Positions 26,060 through 34,914 of a stretch of 64,000 bases of DNA are shown here, in pieces; the stretch's first letter is position 1, and the number at the start of each line of letters is the position of its first letter. A program made the position numbers and the translations under genes. The notes beneath the pieces are model-generated. The model made no database searches and was not told the DNA's origin. It was given only the letters and a program-made list of their open reading frames with translations. Source of the DNA: Sporosarcina luteola (GTDB lineage: Bacteria > Bacillota > Bacilli > Bacillales_A > Planococcaceae); assembly GCF_023715245.1 (NCBI RefSeq), contig NZ_JAMBNV010000002.1, positions 62,001 to 126,000 of the forward strand. The letters run 5' to 3'.

Positions 26060-26367
26060 GCTATCCTCCTCACTTCCTTCACAACACAATAATTATAAGC
26101 CGCACACTAAACCTAATCCAATATTCCGTTAATTATATTTCGAAAATAAGTACACAAGAAAGACCTCTCCACATAAACGTAACCTGTTCAGTAAAATAAT
26201 ACAAATTGAAAATTAAATAACAAAATAGACAGCTATTCCACATATAAAATAGCACCGCGATTAACGATGCTATTTGTAACTTATATCGTGTTATTTAAAA
26301 CATTTTTTCTTTTTTGAACCAATCAACTGAACGGGTTAGATTTCCCAGACTGGCGGTTTCTTGCATA
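26060..26367. other. AT-rich intergenic stretch, one hairpin
   Basis: 308 bases without a convincing gene. It holds the hairpin aaatagca / tgctattt (26247-26275), a possible terminator for the minus-strand gene ending at 26368, and tcaactgaacgggtt (26323-26337), an inverted copy (one mismatch) of 25068-25082. Nothing else was seen. Confidence 0.5.
26247..26275 (-). terminator. Possible terminator of the HELGH-protein gene
   Basis: An 8-bp stem with a 13-base loop, followed on the minus strand by TTTTATATG. It lies ~93 bases beyond the stop codon, so the link is uncertain. Confidence 0.4.
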
Positions 26368-26928
26368 TTATACAGACATTAATTCTTCTTGCCTGTGTAT
26401 AAACCCATTATAAATTTTCAAATCTGCCTCATATGCGACTCGATACGTCGAAAGGCTATGAGCCTTCACTTTATCAAAACTGACTCCATCAATGATTTCG
26501 AAAAAGCTGTTCAATATTTCAGCATTTGCCCATGCGGTTTCCTCGAAAGCAATGTCTGTTTCATGCTCTTCAATCAGCGCCGTCATCAACGGCAGATCCG
26601 TAGAACGTTTTTCAGCGGCGGCCTGTTTTTTCATGAGAATGATTTCCTTTGTGCGGTCGAGTGAGTCAAGCAATGCTTTACGATCCATTGCATGCCCCAA
26701 CTCGTGGATGGTCAATACACGAAGATACGTTTCCAGTGGCATCGATTCGGGGAGTTCTTGCCAAGCTTTTTGTACACGGTCAATGTCGACAATGACTTCA
26801 TCCTTGATGAAATCATACATCATATTGACGCCCGTGCTTTCCTGCTTGAGCTCCACATCCATGTTAACTGCACGGATGGCCGATTCGATTACAGCGACGA
26901 TTTTCGATTCCGTCATTCGTTCATTCAT
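26368..26928 (-). CDS. Predicted zincin-like metalloprotein (HELGH motif)
   Basis: A 186-aa soluble protein with RVLTIHELGHAMDRKAL (~residues 70-86), which contains the HExxH zinc motif. Further acidic residues (ALIEEHETDIAFEETAWANAE, ~115-135) could provide the third ligand. No signal peptide or membrane helix. I do not recognise the family; ImmA/IrrE-type proteases have a similar motif but another context. Whether it is a peptidase is inference from the motif alone. Monocistronic, no regulatory partner next to it. Confidence 0.65.
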   Translation of the reverse strand: MNERMTESKIVAVIESAIRAVNMDVELKQESTGVNMMYDFIKDEVIVDIDRVQKAWQELPESMPLETYLRVLTIHELGHAMDRKALLDSLDRTKEIILMKKQAAAEKRSTDLPLMTALIEEHETDIAFEETAWANAEILNSFFEIIDGVSFDKVKAHSLSTYRVAYEADLKIYNGFIHRQEELMSV

Positions 26929-27086
26929 TCTCTTTCCCTGACACCCTTTACTGTTAAGTTTCTATCTATGTTAGCCAAATTGGCATGTATACTTTTTCAT
27001 ACATGAGCTTTTTCCAAGCAACCTTTACATTATAAATAAATTACAGATATATATCAACAGGGAAATTCCAACTTACACCAAATTGT

Positions 27087-27114
27087 CAAAAATGTGCTAA
27101 CTCACTGAGTTAGC
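27087..27114 (-). terminator. Terminator overlapping the dph6-like stop codon
   Basis: gctaactca-c-tgagttagc is a perfect inverted repeat; the minus strand then reads ACATTTTTG. The last codons and the TGA (27104-27102) lie inside the stem. Confidence 0.75.
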
Positions 27115-27776
27115 ATGTTTGTTTCCAACCCCACGTCTAAGAATACATATCCATCACGCTCATGCTGCCCTTTGAACTCTATAGGTACACGTTTTTTGAA
27201 AATCGGTCCATCGACGACAACGGTATGGAATTCCCCCGACTCCCCACACGAATCAATGCTGAGCGACTCGAGTTCATCCATCAATTCAATCGTGAATTCA
27301 CGCCCTATGAATTCTGCAGGCATCATGGTTGTATTCACTACAACAATGTATGCTTCAAAACCTGAATGCACGAACTCCTCCAATAATTGACGGCGAGGCT
27401 CCATCCATAGGGGGTGAACTGCATTCATTCCGACTTTTGTACATGCTGTTTGAACCCATGTCAAATGATCTTCGAGGTCGATATCCCCAAAAACCCCATC
27501 AGCGATGCCCGCATCTACGCATTCTTTCATTGCATCTAAAAATTGTTCCTCGTAGCTGTTCCAGTCGGCACCATGGATCATCAAAGGAATACCGAGGCTG
27601 TTCGCCTGCGCCCGAATAATTTCCAATGGCAAAGCATGTGATTTCGAACGTTCTTTATCCTCTTCAAACATCGTCCAAATCCGCTTAGCGACTCCGCCTG
27701 CTTGAAGTGCGCGATAATACGCCAACGCCGAGTCCTTCCCGCCACTCCAAGAGGCGACGAATGGTTGGTTGTTCAT
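27102..27776 (-). CDS. Diphthine-ammonia ligase-like PP-loop ATPase
   Basis: A 224-aa member of the ATP-PPase (adenine nucleotide alpha-hydrolase) family annotated as Dph6/diphthine-ammonia ligase. The PP-loop SWSGGKDSALAYYRAL lies at residues ~10-25, followed by GVFGDIDLEDH and CGESGEFHT, both typical of Dph6. In archaea and eukaryotes it makes the diphthamide of elongation factor 2. Bacteria lack diphthamide, so the bacterial substrate is unknown. ATG 27776 is preferred to the TTG at 27785. Its terminator overlaps the stop codon. Confidence 0.82.
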   Translation of the reverse strand: MNNQPFVASWSGGKDSALAYYRALQAGGVAKRIWTMFEEDKERSKSHALPLEIIRAQANSLGIPLMIHGADWNSYEEQFLDAMKECVDAGIADGVFGDIDLEDHLTWVQTACTKVGMNAVHPLWMEPRRQLLEEFVHSGFEAYIVVVNTTMMPAEFIGREFTIELMDELESLSIDSCGESGEFHTVVVDGPIFKKRVPIEFKGQHERDGYVFLDVGLETNMLTQ

Positions 27777-27824
27777 TTGCAACACGTTCCCTTACGTTAT
27801 ATTGCTAAAATTATAACATATGCT

Positions 27825-27853
27825 TGGAAAACTATTTTACTGCATCAGCCGTC
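27825..27853 (+). promoter_or_regulatory. ECF-type promoter of sigV-rsiV
   Basis: TGGAAAAC (27825-27832), 17 bases, CGTC (27850-27853). The GAAAC/CGTC pattern is that of extracytoplasmic-function sigma factors, and autoregulation is usual for SigV. Confidence 0.55.
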
Positions 27854-27910
27854 CATACTAATGAGACGTGATCGCGATACGTTATTTTTAGAGAAGGTGA
27901 CCCGATTGTC

Positions 27911-28411
27911 ATGACAAGAGATGAGAAATTCGAATTGGTTGAAAAATACATTGTAGAAAATCAGCACATATATTATCGGCTCGCGTTCAGTTACGTGAAA
28001 AACAAAGAGAATGCTCTTGATATTGTGCAGGAAGCGATTTACAAAGCACTTCTATCCATTGACCGGCTGGATGAAGTGAACTATTTGAAGACATGGCTAT
28101 ACCGGATTGTCGTCAATACTTCTATTGATTTCATTCGAAAACATCAGCGGGTGTCCATTATGGAAGACGATGTTTTGGAAAGTCATTTACCAACTTCAGA
28201 AAATGAAATGAGCGATTTAGATTTACAGGATGCGGTCGATCAGCTTCCACCGACTTATAAAACAATTATCATCCTGCGATTTTTCGAGGATCTGAAACTC
28301 GATGAAATTGCCGAAATAACTGGAGATAACCTCAATACGGTGAAGACAAGGCTGTATACAGCTTTGCGGAAATTGCGTGTTGAGATGGGAGAGGAGCAAA
28401 CGTATGAGTAA
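27911..28411 (+). CDS. sigV: ECF RNA polymerase sigma factor, SigV-like
   Basis: A 166-aa sigma-70-family ECF factor. Region 2 contains YRLAFSYVKNKENALDIVQEAIYKAL (two parts, residues ~21-47) and YLKTWLYRIVVN; region 4 contains LPPTYKTIIILRFFEDLKLDEIAE and NTVKTRLYTALRKLR. In B. subtilis SigV is released by lysozyme-triggered destruction of RsiV and turns on lysozyme resistance. The assignment rests on the downstream RsiV-like gene, which overlaps its end. No oatA or dlt genes are adjacent, so effectors lie elsewhere. Confidence 0.85.
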   Translation: MTRDEKFELVEKYIVENQHIYYRLAFSYVKNKENALDIVQEAIYKALLSIDRLDEVNYLKTWLYRIVVNTSIDFIRKHQRVSIMEDDVLESHLPTSENEMSDLDLQDAVDQLPPTYKTIIILRFFEDLKLDEIAEITGDNLNTVKTRLYTALRKLRVEMGEEQTYE

Positions 28412-29279
28412 AATGGATAAGTTGAAGAATGATTATGAGAACATCGAGATTCCCGAAGAGTTGGATCGAGTTGTGAGAGCTTCCATACATGAAGCGAAAA
28501 TGAAACAAAGAAAGAAACGCCCTGTTTCTAGGAATATCATAATTGGAGCTGTGGCAGCCGCGGCACTTTTCATTGGCAGCATCAATGTTAGTCCAGCTTT
28601 CGCTAAATCAATGGTGAATGTACCTCTTTTAGGTTCAATTGTTGAAGTGTTCACTGTACAACAATTGAAAGTCGATGAAGGTACTTATCAGGCCGATGTC
28701 TACACACCTATCATAACTGGATTGGAGAACGAAGAATTACAGGCAGCTTTGAATGAAAAGTATGTGAAAGAGAACAAGGAGCTATTTGAGCAATTCGAGA
28801 AGGAGATTGCCGAACTGAAGGAACTAGGCGGCGGACATCTCGGTGTAGATGCAGGCTATGAAGTGATGACGGATAATGACCGGATCCTTTCAATCATGCG
28901 CTATCAAGTGAATACAGTCGCTTCTTCATCGACAACAATGCGATATGATACAATTGATAAAGTCGATAATGTCTTGATAACGTTACCTAGCCTTTTCAAA
29001 GATGATTCGTATATCGCGGCGATTAACACCTATATCGCAGATGAGATGGAACGGCAGATGGCGGCGGATGAAATGATCTCTTATTTTACCGACAATGAAT
29101 ATGGTGAAGGCTTTACGACGATCAAGCCTGACCAAAACTTCTATATAACAAATGATCAAAAGCTTGTGATTTCGTTTGATAAATATGAAGTTGCTCCCGG
29201 TTATATGGGTGTTGTGACATTTGAAATCCCAACCGAAGTTGTGAGGGATCTGTTGGTGAGTGATGTATATATTCAATGA
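28404..29279 (+). CDS. rsiV: Anti-sigma factor RsiV-like (DUF4163/DUF3298)
   Basis: A 291-aa single-pass membrane protein. Residues 1-35 are cytoplasmic and should bind the sigma factor (PEELDRVVRASIHEAKMKQ); a helix follows (NIIIGAVAAAALFIGSINV); the extracellular part has a DUF4163-like segment (VDAGYEVMTDNDRILSIM) and the DUF3298 C-terminus (APGYMGVVTFEIPTEVV). In RsiV this region binds lysozyme, which exposes the protein to signal peptidase and RasP. ATG 28404 overlaps the sigV stop by 8 bases, after GAGAGGAG. Confidence 0.85.
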   Translation: MSKMDKLKNDYENIEIPEELDRVVRASIHEAKMKQRKKRPVSRNIIIGAVAAAALFIGSINVSPAFAKSMVNVPLLGSIVEVFTVQQLKVDEGTYQADVYTPIITGLENEELQAALNEKYVKENKELFEQFEKEIAELKELGGGHLGVDAGYEVMTDNDRILSIMRYQVNTVASSSTTMRYDTIDKVDNVLITLPSLFKDDSYIAAINTYIADEMERQMAADEMISYFTDNEYGEGFTTIKPDQNFYITNDQKLVISFDKYEVAPGYMGVVTFEIPTEVVRDLLVSDVYIQ

Positions 29280-29314
29280 AAAAGAAGTCCCCGAACAACA
29301 TTGTGTCGGGGACT
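29280..29314 (-). terminator. Terminator of the DinB-like gene
   Basis: Stem agtccccg / cggggact, loop aacaacattgtgt; A run on the left gives a T run on the minus strand. It may also stop sigV-rsiV transcripts. Confidence 0.75.
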
Positions 29315-29318
29315 CTCA

Positions 29319-29840
29319 TTATTCGGCCGCTTCTAAGGAGAAGCCGTTTATTCTTAGTTCATCAATTGTCTTTTTCAATTGCTTTAAATGGCATTTTTCG
29401 TACAGGCCGACAACCGGAAACCATTGTTCCAAAGGCATCAAACCGATATTCGGGTGCTTGAATGACTTCTCACGCAATTGATCCTTGCAACTGCAATCAT
29501 AGACATCGAGCAAATAAATTCTCGAGTTATGAAGCTCCTCTTTTATTTCCGGAATCGTTTTATACGTATTTGTCGGTTGCGTTTGCATAGGAAGATCTCC
29601 TTTGACGAGCAAGCTTCCAGAAAGAACGATCATTTTCTTTGAGGCTTTGGGACTCTTCGGATTCTTCAATTCTCCTGCTATTTTTGAAGCTATATATGTT
29701 TCCATCAATGCAAGATGCTCCAAGATTTGCTTTGGAGACCAGCCGCCTGTTGACGGAGTACCGTTGAACTCTTCATCAGTCATCCCATCGATGGTTTGAT
29801 AGATTTTTCTGCGGATTTTATTATTCCCCTCAAAAACCAT
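29319..29840 (-). CDS. DinB_2-family protein
   Basis: A 173-aa four-helix-bundle protein of the DinB/YfiT superfamily: RRKIYQTIDGMTDEEFNGTP, WSPKQILEHLALMETYIASK with the first metal-ligand His, and EKCHLKQLKKTIDEL near the C-terminus with the usual final His. These are often thiol-dependent transferases (bacillithiol S-transferase-like); the substrate is unknown. The ATG at 29840 has GAGGAGAG upstream and gives the family's usual length. Array C follows in the gap upstream of it. Confidence 0.78.
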   Translation of the reverse strand: MVFEGNNKIRRKIYQTIDGMTDEEFNGTPSTGGWSPKQILEHLALMETYIASKIAGELKNPKSPKASKKMIVLSGSLLVKGDLPMQTQPTNTYKTIPEIKEELHNSRIYLLDVYDCSCKDQLREKSFKHPNIGLMPLEQWFPVVGLYEKCHLKQLKKTIDELRINGFSLEAAE

Positions 29841-29974
29841 TATATCTCTCCTCATGTAGAACGAAATAGGAGCATTCAATTCTCTCCCACAGCATACGAC
29901 GTTTTGAAGAAAATTTAAAGTGGTAAAAACATATTCAGAAAAATAAATTGTTGGTTATATTTGTAATAAAGATG

Positions 29975-30110
29975 TTTATGCGCTTTTGAACAGATTTATG
30001 CGTATATATAAGCATTTATGAGGCATTTTCGTGATATATGCGCATCTTTTATGACTTATGAGCCTTTGAAGCAATTTATGCGTCTTTTCTAGAGTTTATG
30101 CGCGTATTGT
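29975..30110. repeat. Phased array C: 7 units, 20-base period, core tttatgcg
   Basis: Cores begin at 29975, 29995, 30015 (tttatgag), 30035 (tatatgcg), 30055 (cttatgag), 30075 and 30095, exactly 20 bases apart. The word is the reverse complement of that in arrays A and B. It abuts the terminator (30111-30143) of the minus-strand gene 30148-30645, lying on the far side of it, and is 135 bases from the next gene start. Confidence 0.92.
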
Positions 30111-30143
30111 AAAAAACGCTCCATCCTGGTCGGATGGAGCGTT
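30111..30143 (-). terminator. Terminator of the PCYCGC lipoprotein gene
   Basis: Stem acgctccatcc / ggatggagcgt, loop tggtc; the minus strand continues TTTTTTAC. Confidence 0.9.
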
Positions 30144-30147
30144 GTGA

Positions 30148-30645
30148 TTATGCAGGCATCGGCGTGTCTGTCGGTTCTGCATAGCCTTCTTTGTATGTTT
30201 CATCGATGAATTCACGGATTTCTTTCATCGACTTGCCTTCTTGTTTCATTTGTACCGATTTAACCGCAATCTCCAAGCATACGAGACAGCGTGTTCCATG
30301 GTCGTCCCAGACGACAGAACCGTCTTCGCGGATTTCATCGACGAAGCAGTTCAAGTTGTGGCCATGCCCGGCACTTTCACCGCAGCCGCAATAGCAGGGC
30401 ATATAGGTAAGCACATCAGAGGCGGATGCTGCAACTTGATAGACAAGTCGCATATCCTCGGGCTTGTCATCCAAAAACTTCGGCAAGACTGAGGCTGATT
30501 CAGTTACTTCCTGCAAGTCCCCATTCGGCAAATGTTTTTCATGGCCCACTTCCAAATGTTCGTCTTCCGAGTGTTTTTGCGCCTTCTCACCGCAAGCGGA
30601 AAGGATAAGGATCAGTATAAGCATGATAGGCATTAGTTTCTTCAT
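30148..30645 (-). CDS. PCYCGC-motif lipoprotein
   Basis: A 165-aa lipoprotein (lipobox ILSAC) with a His/Glu-rich spacer (HSEDEHLEVGHEKHLPNGD) and the defining motif MPCYCGCGESAGHGHNLNCF (~residues 82-101), followed by CLVCLEIA. The PCYCGC family (PF13798) is common in Bacillales; the Cys/His cluster suggests metal or redox chemistry outside the cell, but no function is established. Monocistronic, with its own terminator. Confidence 0.88.
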   Translation of the reverse strand: MKKLMPIMLILILILSACGEKAQKHSEDEHLEVGHEKHLPNGDLQEVTESASVLPKFLDDKPEDMRLVYQVAASASDVLTYMPCYCGCGESAGHGHNLNCFVDEIREDGSVVWDDHGTRCLVCLEIAVKSVQMKQEGKSMKEIREFIDETYKEGYAEPTDTPMPA

Positions 30646-30709
30646 TCATGTCTACTCCTTTGCTACGTCATTGTCCTTCCATCATATCGGATAATGGTAA
30701 GGAGTAGGG

Positions 30710-31123
30710 TTACAACTTTGTGGACATTGCGCCTCGTTTATTCTCTTTCTGCTTGATCCAATAACGGATGCCTTTGCCAGCTAACGGCTCATCTGAAAAC
30801 CGTGGAATGACATGTAGATGGGCGTGCGGAATCGTCTGCCCACCCACTACATCCGTATTCCATCCAATCGTATAGCCTTCGTGGTCATAACGTTCTTCCA
30901 AGTATGCCTTCGCTTTCAGCAAGAGCTCCTGCGTATCCCGCCACTCTTCAGGCGTCAATGAAAACACATTTTCCACATGCCGTTTCGGTACGATTAAGCC
31001 ACTGCCTTCCAACACTTTTTGCTCGGAAGGCTTTAGGATATAGGCGCATGTTTCTGTCTCAAAAATGATTTGCTGTTCTGGATCCGCTGCCAGATTACAG
31101 TAGGGGCAATTTTCTTCGTACAT
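30710..31123 (-). CDS. HIT-family nucleotide-binding protein
   Basis: A 137-aa histidine-triad protein. The N-terminal CPYC is a likely zinc site, and the active-site motif is IPHAHLHVIPR (HxHxHxx) near residue 100. HIT proteins hydrolyse or transfer nucleotidyl groups (AMP-lysine, Ap4A-like substrates). It starts one base after the fumC stop codon, so it should be cotranscribed with fumC, although its own ribosome site is weak. Confidence 0.88.
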   Translation of the reverse strand: MYEENCPYCNLAADPEQQIIFETETCAYILKPSEQKVLEGSGLIVPKRHVENVFSLTPEEWRDTQELLLKAKAYLEERYDHEGYTIGWNTDVVGGQTIPHAHLHVIPRFSDEPLAGKGIRYWIKQKENKRGAMSTKL

Positions 31124-31124
31124 T

Positions 31125-32507
31125 TTAACGGCCGATCATCTTGGACGGATCAACATATTCATCGAATTGCTCCGCTGTTAATAAACCCGTTTTCAATGCA
31201 GCTTCCTTCAACGTCGTGCCTTCTTTATGAGCCGTTTTCGCGATTTTCGCAGCGTTTTCATAACCGATATACGGATTAAGAGCAGTTACAAGCATGAGCG
31301 AGTTTTTCACTTTGCTATCAATCTCTTCCCGGTTCGGTTCGATGCCGACAGCACAGTTGTCATTGAAGCTGCGCATGCCGTCTGCGAGAAGCTTTGCAGA
31401 TTGCAGGAAGTTGTAGATGATGACCGGCTTGAAGACGTTCAGTTCAAAGTTTCCTTGGCTTGCTGAAAATCCGATTGCTGCGTCATTCCCCATCACTTGA
31501 GCAACGACCATTGTGAGAGCTTCACTTTGCGTCGGATTGACTTTGCCCGGCATGATGGAGCTGCCCGGTTCATTTTCGGGAATCGTGATTTCGCCGATAC
31601 CTGAACGCGGGCCGCTCGCTAACCACCTAACATCGTTCGCGATTTTCATCAAATCTGCTGCAAGGGCTTTTATCGCACCATGCGTATAGACGACTTCGTC
31701 ATAGCTTGTGAGAGCGTGAAATTTATTGTCAGCAGAAGTGAATGCGATACCGACTGATTTCGAAATTTCTTCAGCGACTTTTTCACCGAATCCTTTCGGT
31801 GCATTCAGTCCTGTACCGACAGCAGTTCCGCCGATGGCAAGTTCCTTCATGGATTGGACGCTTTCGTTCAGCATTTTTTCCGTCTTTTCAAGCATGCGAT
31901 GCCAGCCGCTGATTTCTTGGCCCAGTGTAAGAGGTGTTGCGTCTTGCAGATGTGTACGGCCGATCTTGATAATATCCATGAACTCTTCGGATTTCTTGCC
32001 GAATGTTTCTTTCAAGACTTGTAGGGATGGCAGCAATTCACGCTCCACTGCAATCACGCCCGCGACGTGCAGTGCAGTCGGGAATGTGTCGTTGGAGCTT
32101 TGCGATTTATTCACATCATCGTTCGGATGAAGGCGCTCGTCCTCGCCCCACTCCTCCAACAGCTGGTTGCCCCGGTTTGCGAGTACTTCGTTCATATTCA
32201 TGTTTGATTGCGTTCCACTGCCGGTTTGCCAAACGACAAGCGGGAAATGGTCGTCCCATTTGCCTTCAATCACCTCTTCAGCAGCCGCCACGATTGCTTT
32301 CATTTTCACTTCCGATAGATTGCCAAATGAGTTGCTCGCAATCGCAGCCGATTTTTTCAAATGGGCGAACGCACGGATGACGCCGATCGGAATCCGTTCT
32401 CCACCGATTTTAAAGTTCTGCTTGCTCCGCTGTGTCTGCGCGCCCCACAACTTATCCGCTGGTACTTTGATTTCTCCAAACGTGTCATGCTCGATACGAT
32501 ATTCCAT
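31125..32507 (-). CDS. fumC: Class II fumarate hydratase
   Basis: A 460-aa fumarase, which interconverts fumarate and L-malate in the TCA cycle. Signature [16 protein letters not shown] (~residues 318-333), N-terminal [21 protein letters not shown] and the active-site region [16 protein letters not shown] are present, matching FumC rather than aspartase or argininosuccinate lyase. ATG 32507 with GGAGGGAAA upstream fits the family start [12 protein letters not shown]; earlier in-frame codons are ignored. Confidence 0.96.
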   Translation of the reverse strand: MEYRIEHDTFGEIKVPADKLWGAQTQRSKQNFKIGGERIPIGVIRAFAHLKKSAAIASNSFGNLSEVKMKAIVAAAEEVIEGKWDDHFPLVVWQTGSGTQSNMNMNEVLANRGNQLLEEWGEDERLHPNDDVNKSQSSNDTFPTALHVAGVIAVERELLPSLQVLKETFGKKSEEFMDIIKIGRTHLQDATPLTLGQEISGWHRMLEKTEKMLNESVQSMKELAIGGTAVGTGLNAPKGFGEKVAEEISKSVGIAFTSADNKFHALTSYDEVVYTHGAIKALAADLMKIANDVRWLASGPRSGIGEITIPENEPGSSIMPGKVNPTQSEALTMVVAQVMGNDAAIGFSASQGNFELNVFKPVIIYNFLQSAKLLADGMRSFNDNCAVGIEPNREEIDSKVKNSLMLVTALNPYIGYENAAKIAKTAHKEGTTLKEAALKTGLLTAEQFDEYVDPSKMIGR

Positions 32508-32582
32508 TTTCCCTCCGCCTTTCAATAGATTATTCAAACTCCTCTTTCTATCATGCACCTTTTTAGAGTTGAAATAAAATGA

Positions 32583-32606
32583 AAAGACCCGGTTATCCGA
32601 GTCTTT
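32583..32606 (-). terminator. Terminator at the HD-GYP gene end
   Basis: Stem aaagacccgg / ccgagtcttt (one mismatch), loop ttat; it overlaps the stop codon (32605-32607) and the minus strand continues TTTTCATTTT. Confidence 0.7.
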
Positions 32607-33534
32607 AAGAATCAGGCTGATTTTTTTCCTGGTATATTTCTATGAAACTATCCACTACATCGGGATGGAATTGTGTTCCTTTGCCTCTTCTCAGTTCCTC
32701 GAACGCCTCTTCTGCTGTCACCGCTTTTTTGTAGACGCGTTCCGTTGTCATTGCGTCATAGGCATCGACGACGGAGACGATGGCGGCTTCCAGGGATATT
32801 TCGTCCCCTTTCAATCCATAAGGGTACCCTTTGCCGTCGTAACGCTCGTGATGCTGTTCAACGATGAATGCGGCATCTTTCAGCCACTCCACTGGATGGG
32901 CGCGCATAATGTTAGCCCCGGCTTGGGAATGTAATTTCATAATTTCCCACTCTTCCGGCGTAAGAATTCCAGGCTTATTTAAGATTTCGAGGGGGATTGC
33001 GAGTTTACCGATATCATGGAAGTGAGCACCCCATCGCAACAATTTCAGTCTGCATTTCGGTTGGTCCATCCGCTTCCATACTTCAATGGCATATTGCCTG
33101 ATCCTGTCGCAATGGTGATACGTATAGCCGTCCACAAGCGCGACTGCATCAATTTCGGTTTGCAAAGTTTGGGTTTCATAAAATAATTGTTCATAGAAGT
33201 CCGCATCCATTTTCATAAGGATTTCCGCGTCGGATGTTCCGTAAAACGTGACGACCTTGTCGTAACAGGAAGCGTCCAGCGTTTCTCCGATATGCATTTT
33301 TGTGCGCGTTCCACGGTATTCAATATCGACTTGACCATCCAGCAGCGTGTACGTTTCGACAATTGTGTTCTCAGGGTTATATTGGGCGCAGAATGAGCCT
33401 CCTTCATTCAATGAAAAAAGGGCTTCCGCAACGTTATTCCATCGCCCCAAATACGTGATTTGTCCTGACGTCAACCGTAATACGGGGGACAGGACATCTA
33501 CTTGTCGGGGTGTGTCGTTTCGAGTGGTTCCCAT
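32605..33534 (-). CDS. HD-GYP domain protein with N-terminal cupin-like domain
   Basis: A 309-aa protein. Residues ~1-120 form beta strands like a cupin or cyclic-nucleotide-binding fold ([20 protein letters not shown]). The C-terminal half is an HD-GYP phosphohydrolase: [11 protein letters not shown] (HD), [28 protein letters not shown] (the GYP segment reads GYPYGL) and [16 protein letters not shown]. Active HD-GYP proteins degrade cyclic di-GMP or related dinucleotides. ATG 33534 has GGAGG six bases upstream. Monocistronic. Confidence 0.87.
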   Translation of the reverse strand: MGTTRNDTPRQVDVLSPVLRLTSGQITYLGRWNNVAEALFSLNEGGSFCAQYNPENTIVETYTLLDGQVDIEYRGTRTKMHIGETLDASCYDKVVTFYGTSDAEILMKMDADFYEQLFYETQTLQTEIDAVALVDGYTYHHCDRIRQYAIEVWKRMDQPKCRLKLLRWGAHFHDIGKLAIPLEILNKPGILTPEEWEIMKLHSQAGANIMRAHPVEWLKDAAFIVEQHHERYDGKGYPYGLKGDEISLEAAIVSVVDAYDAMTTERVYKKAVTAEEAFEELRRGKGTQFHPDVVDSFIEIYQEKNQPDS

Positions 33535-33645
33535 AGGCATCCTCCGTCAGGCAGGTTTCGACTTTCTCCGCATGTTTCCTCCATTATAACGGACAAAGCC
33601 GGGAACTTCCATAGTTATTTTTGAATAAATAGAATATACTTTCTT

Positions 33646-34914
33646 TTATATTTCTTGCCTCAGCGCTTGAATGACGTCAATTTTTGTTGCTTTACGAGCC
33701 GGGCGCCAGCCAGAGATCATGGCAACTGTAATGCTTATTGCGGATGCGATGATGACAAGCTGCCAAGGAATGATGGAAAACGTGATATCCAAGCTTGCAA
33801 TCTCCTCTTCCCCGAGTGCAGCTGAAACGATGATCGGCAATACCATATTGGCAAGGAAACTGACGCCGTAAGAGATGATGACTGCGATGATTGTTCCTAC
33901 TATACCGATCCAAGCACTTTCCATGAGGAACAGTCTTTGGATCAGTTTCGGGCTTGCCCCGATCGCTTTCATGACGCCGATTTCCCGCGTCCGTTCCGTG
34001 ACGGCCATTGTCATCGTGTTAAAGATTCCGATGGAGGCAATTAAGATTGCAATCGTGCCGACGAAGACGAGGCCAGCTTTGAATGCGAGGAAGAAGACGT
34101 CGAGCTGTTCGAGCTGATCAGCAATCGAGTAAACGGAATACCCTTCGTCTTTGAGCGCGTTGCTGACAGCTGTGACGTTCTCCAGATTATCTGCATACAC
34201 ATTAACGTTTCCGTAGAATAATTCGCTGTTCTCATCATCAACGTGGCTAGTGAAAATTCGGTCCAAGTCAGGCATGATGGCTGCATCCGCATATATATTG
34301 AAATCCATGATCCAATCCTTCGCCGGCTCTTTCGCGACGCCGACAATGGTCAATGTTGTTTCTTCCGGAAACAGTTCCTTTTCTTCATACAATCCCATTT
34401 TGTATGTAAACTGTTTGCCGATTAAAGATCCTTTATATGTTGAAGGCTCCGCTTCCTCGACTGTATTCGGTTCGATCAGATTTTCTGCAAAGTGGCTGCC
34501 GACAACAACTTCATATTCATTTTCCGGCAAGCGTCCTTCTTGTAAGGCGAAGCCCACTTTCGCTTCCTCTTGGAATTCGGTAACCGTCATATTATGGCTG
34601 CCGATGAATCCATCCAGTTCAGATTGCTGATTGATGCTCACAGATTGGCGGAAGACGACCGCTTTCACATGTTCACGTTTTTTCAGTTCCTCCACTTTGG
34701 CTTGGCCCATTTCACTTGAGTACACTTCAATCTCGTTCACCAACCGGTTATCAAGTATTTCATTCCGTAACGTATCGTGGATGCCGAATCCAACGGAAGC
34801 AAGCACGATTAAAAATGCTGTCCCCATCGTTGCAGCGAGGATTGTCATGAAGACGCGCAGTTTGTTCTTTTTAATATGTTGTCGGACGAAATCGATTTGA
34901 TCGTTAAATTGCAT
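33646..34914 (-). CDS. MacB/FtsX-type ABC transporter permease
   Basis: A 422-aa permease with the FtsX/MacB topology: one helix near the N-terminus (VFMTILAATMGTAFLIVLASV), a ~220-residue extracytoplasmic domain, then three C-terminal helices (LVFVGTIAILIASIGIFNTM, WIGIVGTIIAVIISYGVSFL, LVIIASAISITVAMISG). RTREIGVMKAIGAS is the conserved coupling segment. ATG 34914 overlaps the ATPase gene by 11 bases. Such pairs move peptides, lipids or antibiotics out of the membrane or transmit force; no two-component system or substrate gene is adjacent. Confidence 0.88.
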   Translation of the reverse strand: MQFNDQIDFVRQHIKKNKLRVFMTILAATMGTAFLIVLASVGFGIHDTLRNEILDNRLVNEIEVYSSEMGQAKVEELKKREHVKAVVFRQSVSINQQSELDGFIGSHNMTVTEFQEEAKVGFALQEGRLPENEYEVVVGSHFAENLIEPNTVEEAEPSTYKGSLIGKQFTYKMGLYEEKELFPEETTLTIVGVAKEPAKDWIMDFNIYADAAIMPDLDRIFTSHVDDENSELFYGNVNVYADNLENVTAVSNALKDEGYSVYSIADQLEQLDVFFLAFKAGLVFVGTIAILIASIGIFNTMTMAVTERTREIGVMKAIGASPKLIQRLFLMESAWIGIVGTIIAVIISYGVSFLANMVLPIIVSAALGEEEIASLDITFSIIPWQLVIIASAISITVAMISGWRPARKATKIDVIQALRQEI

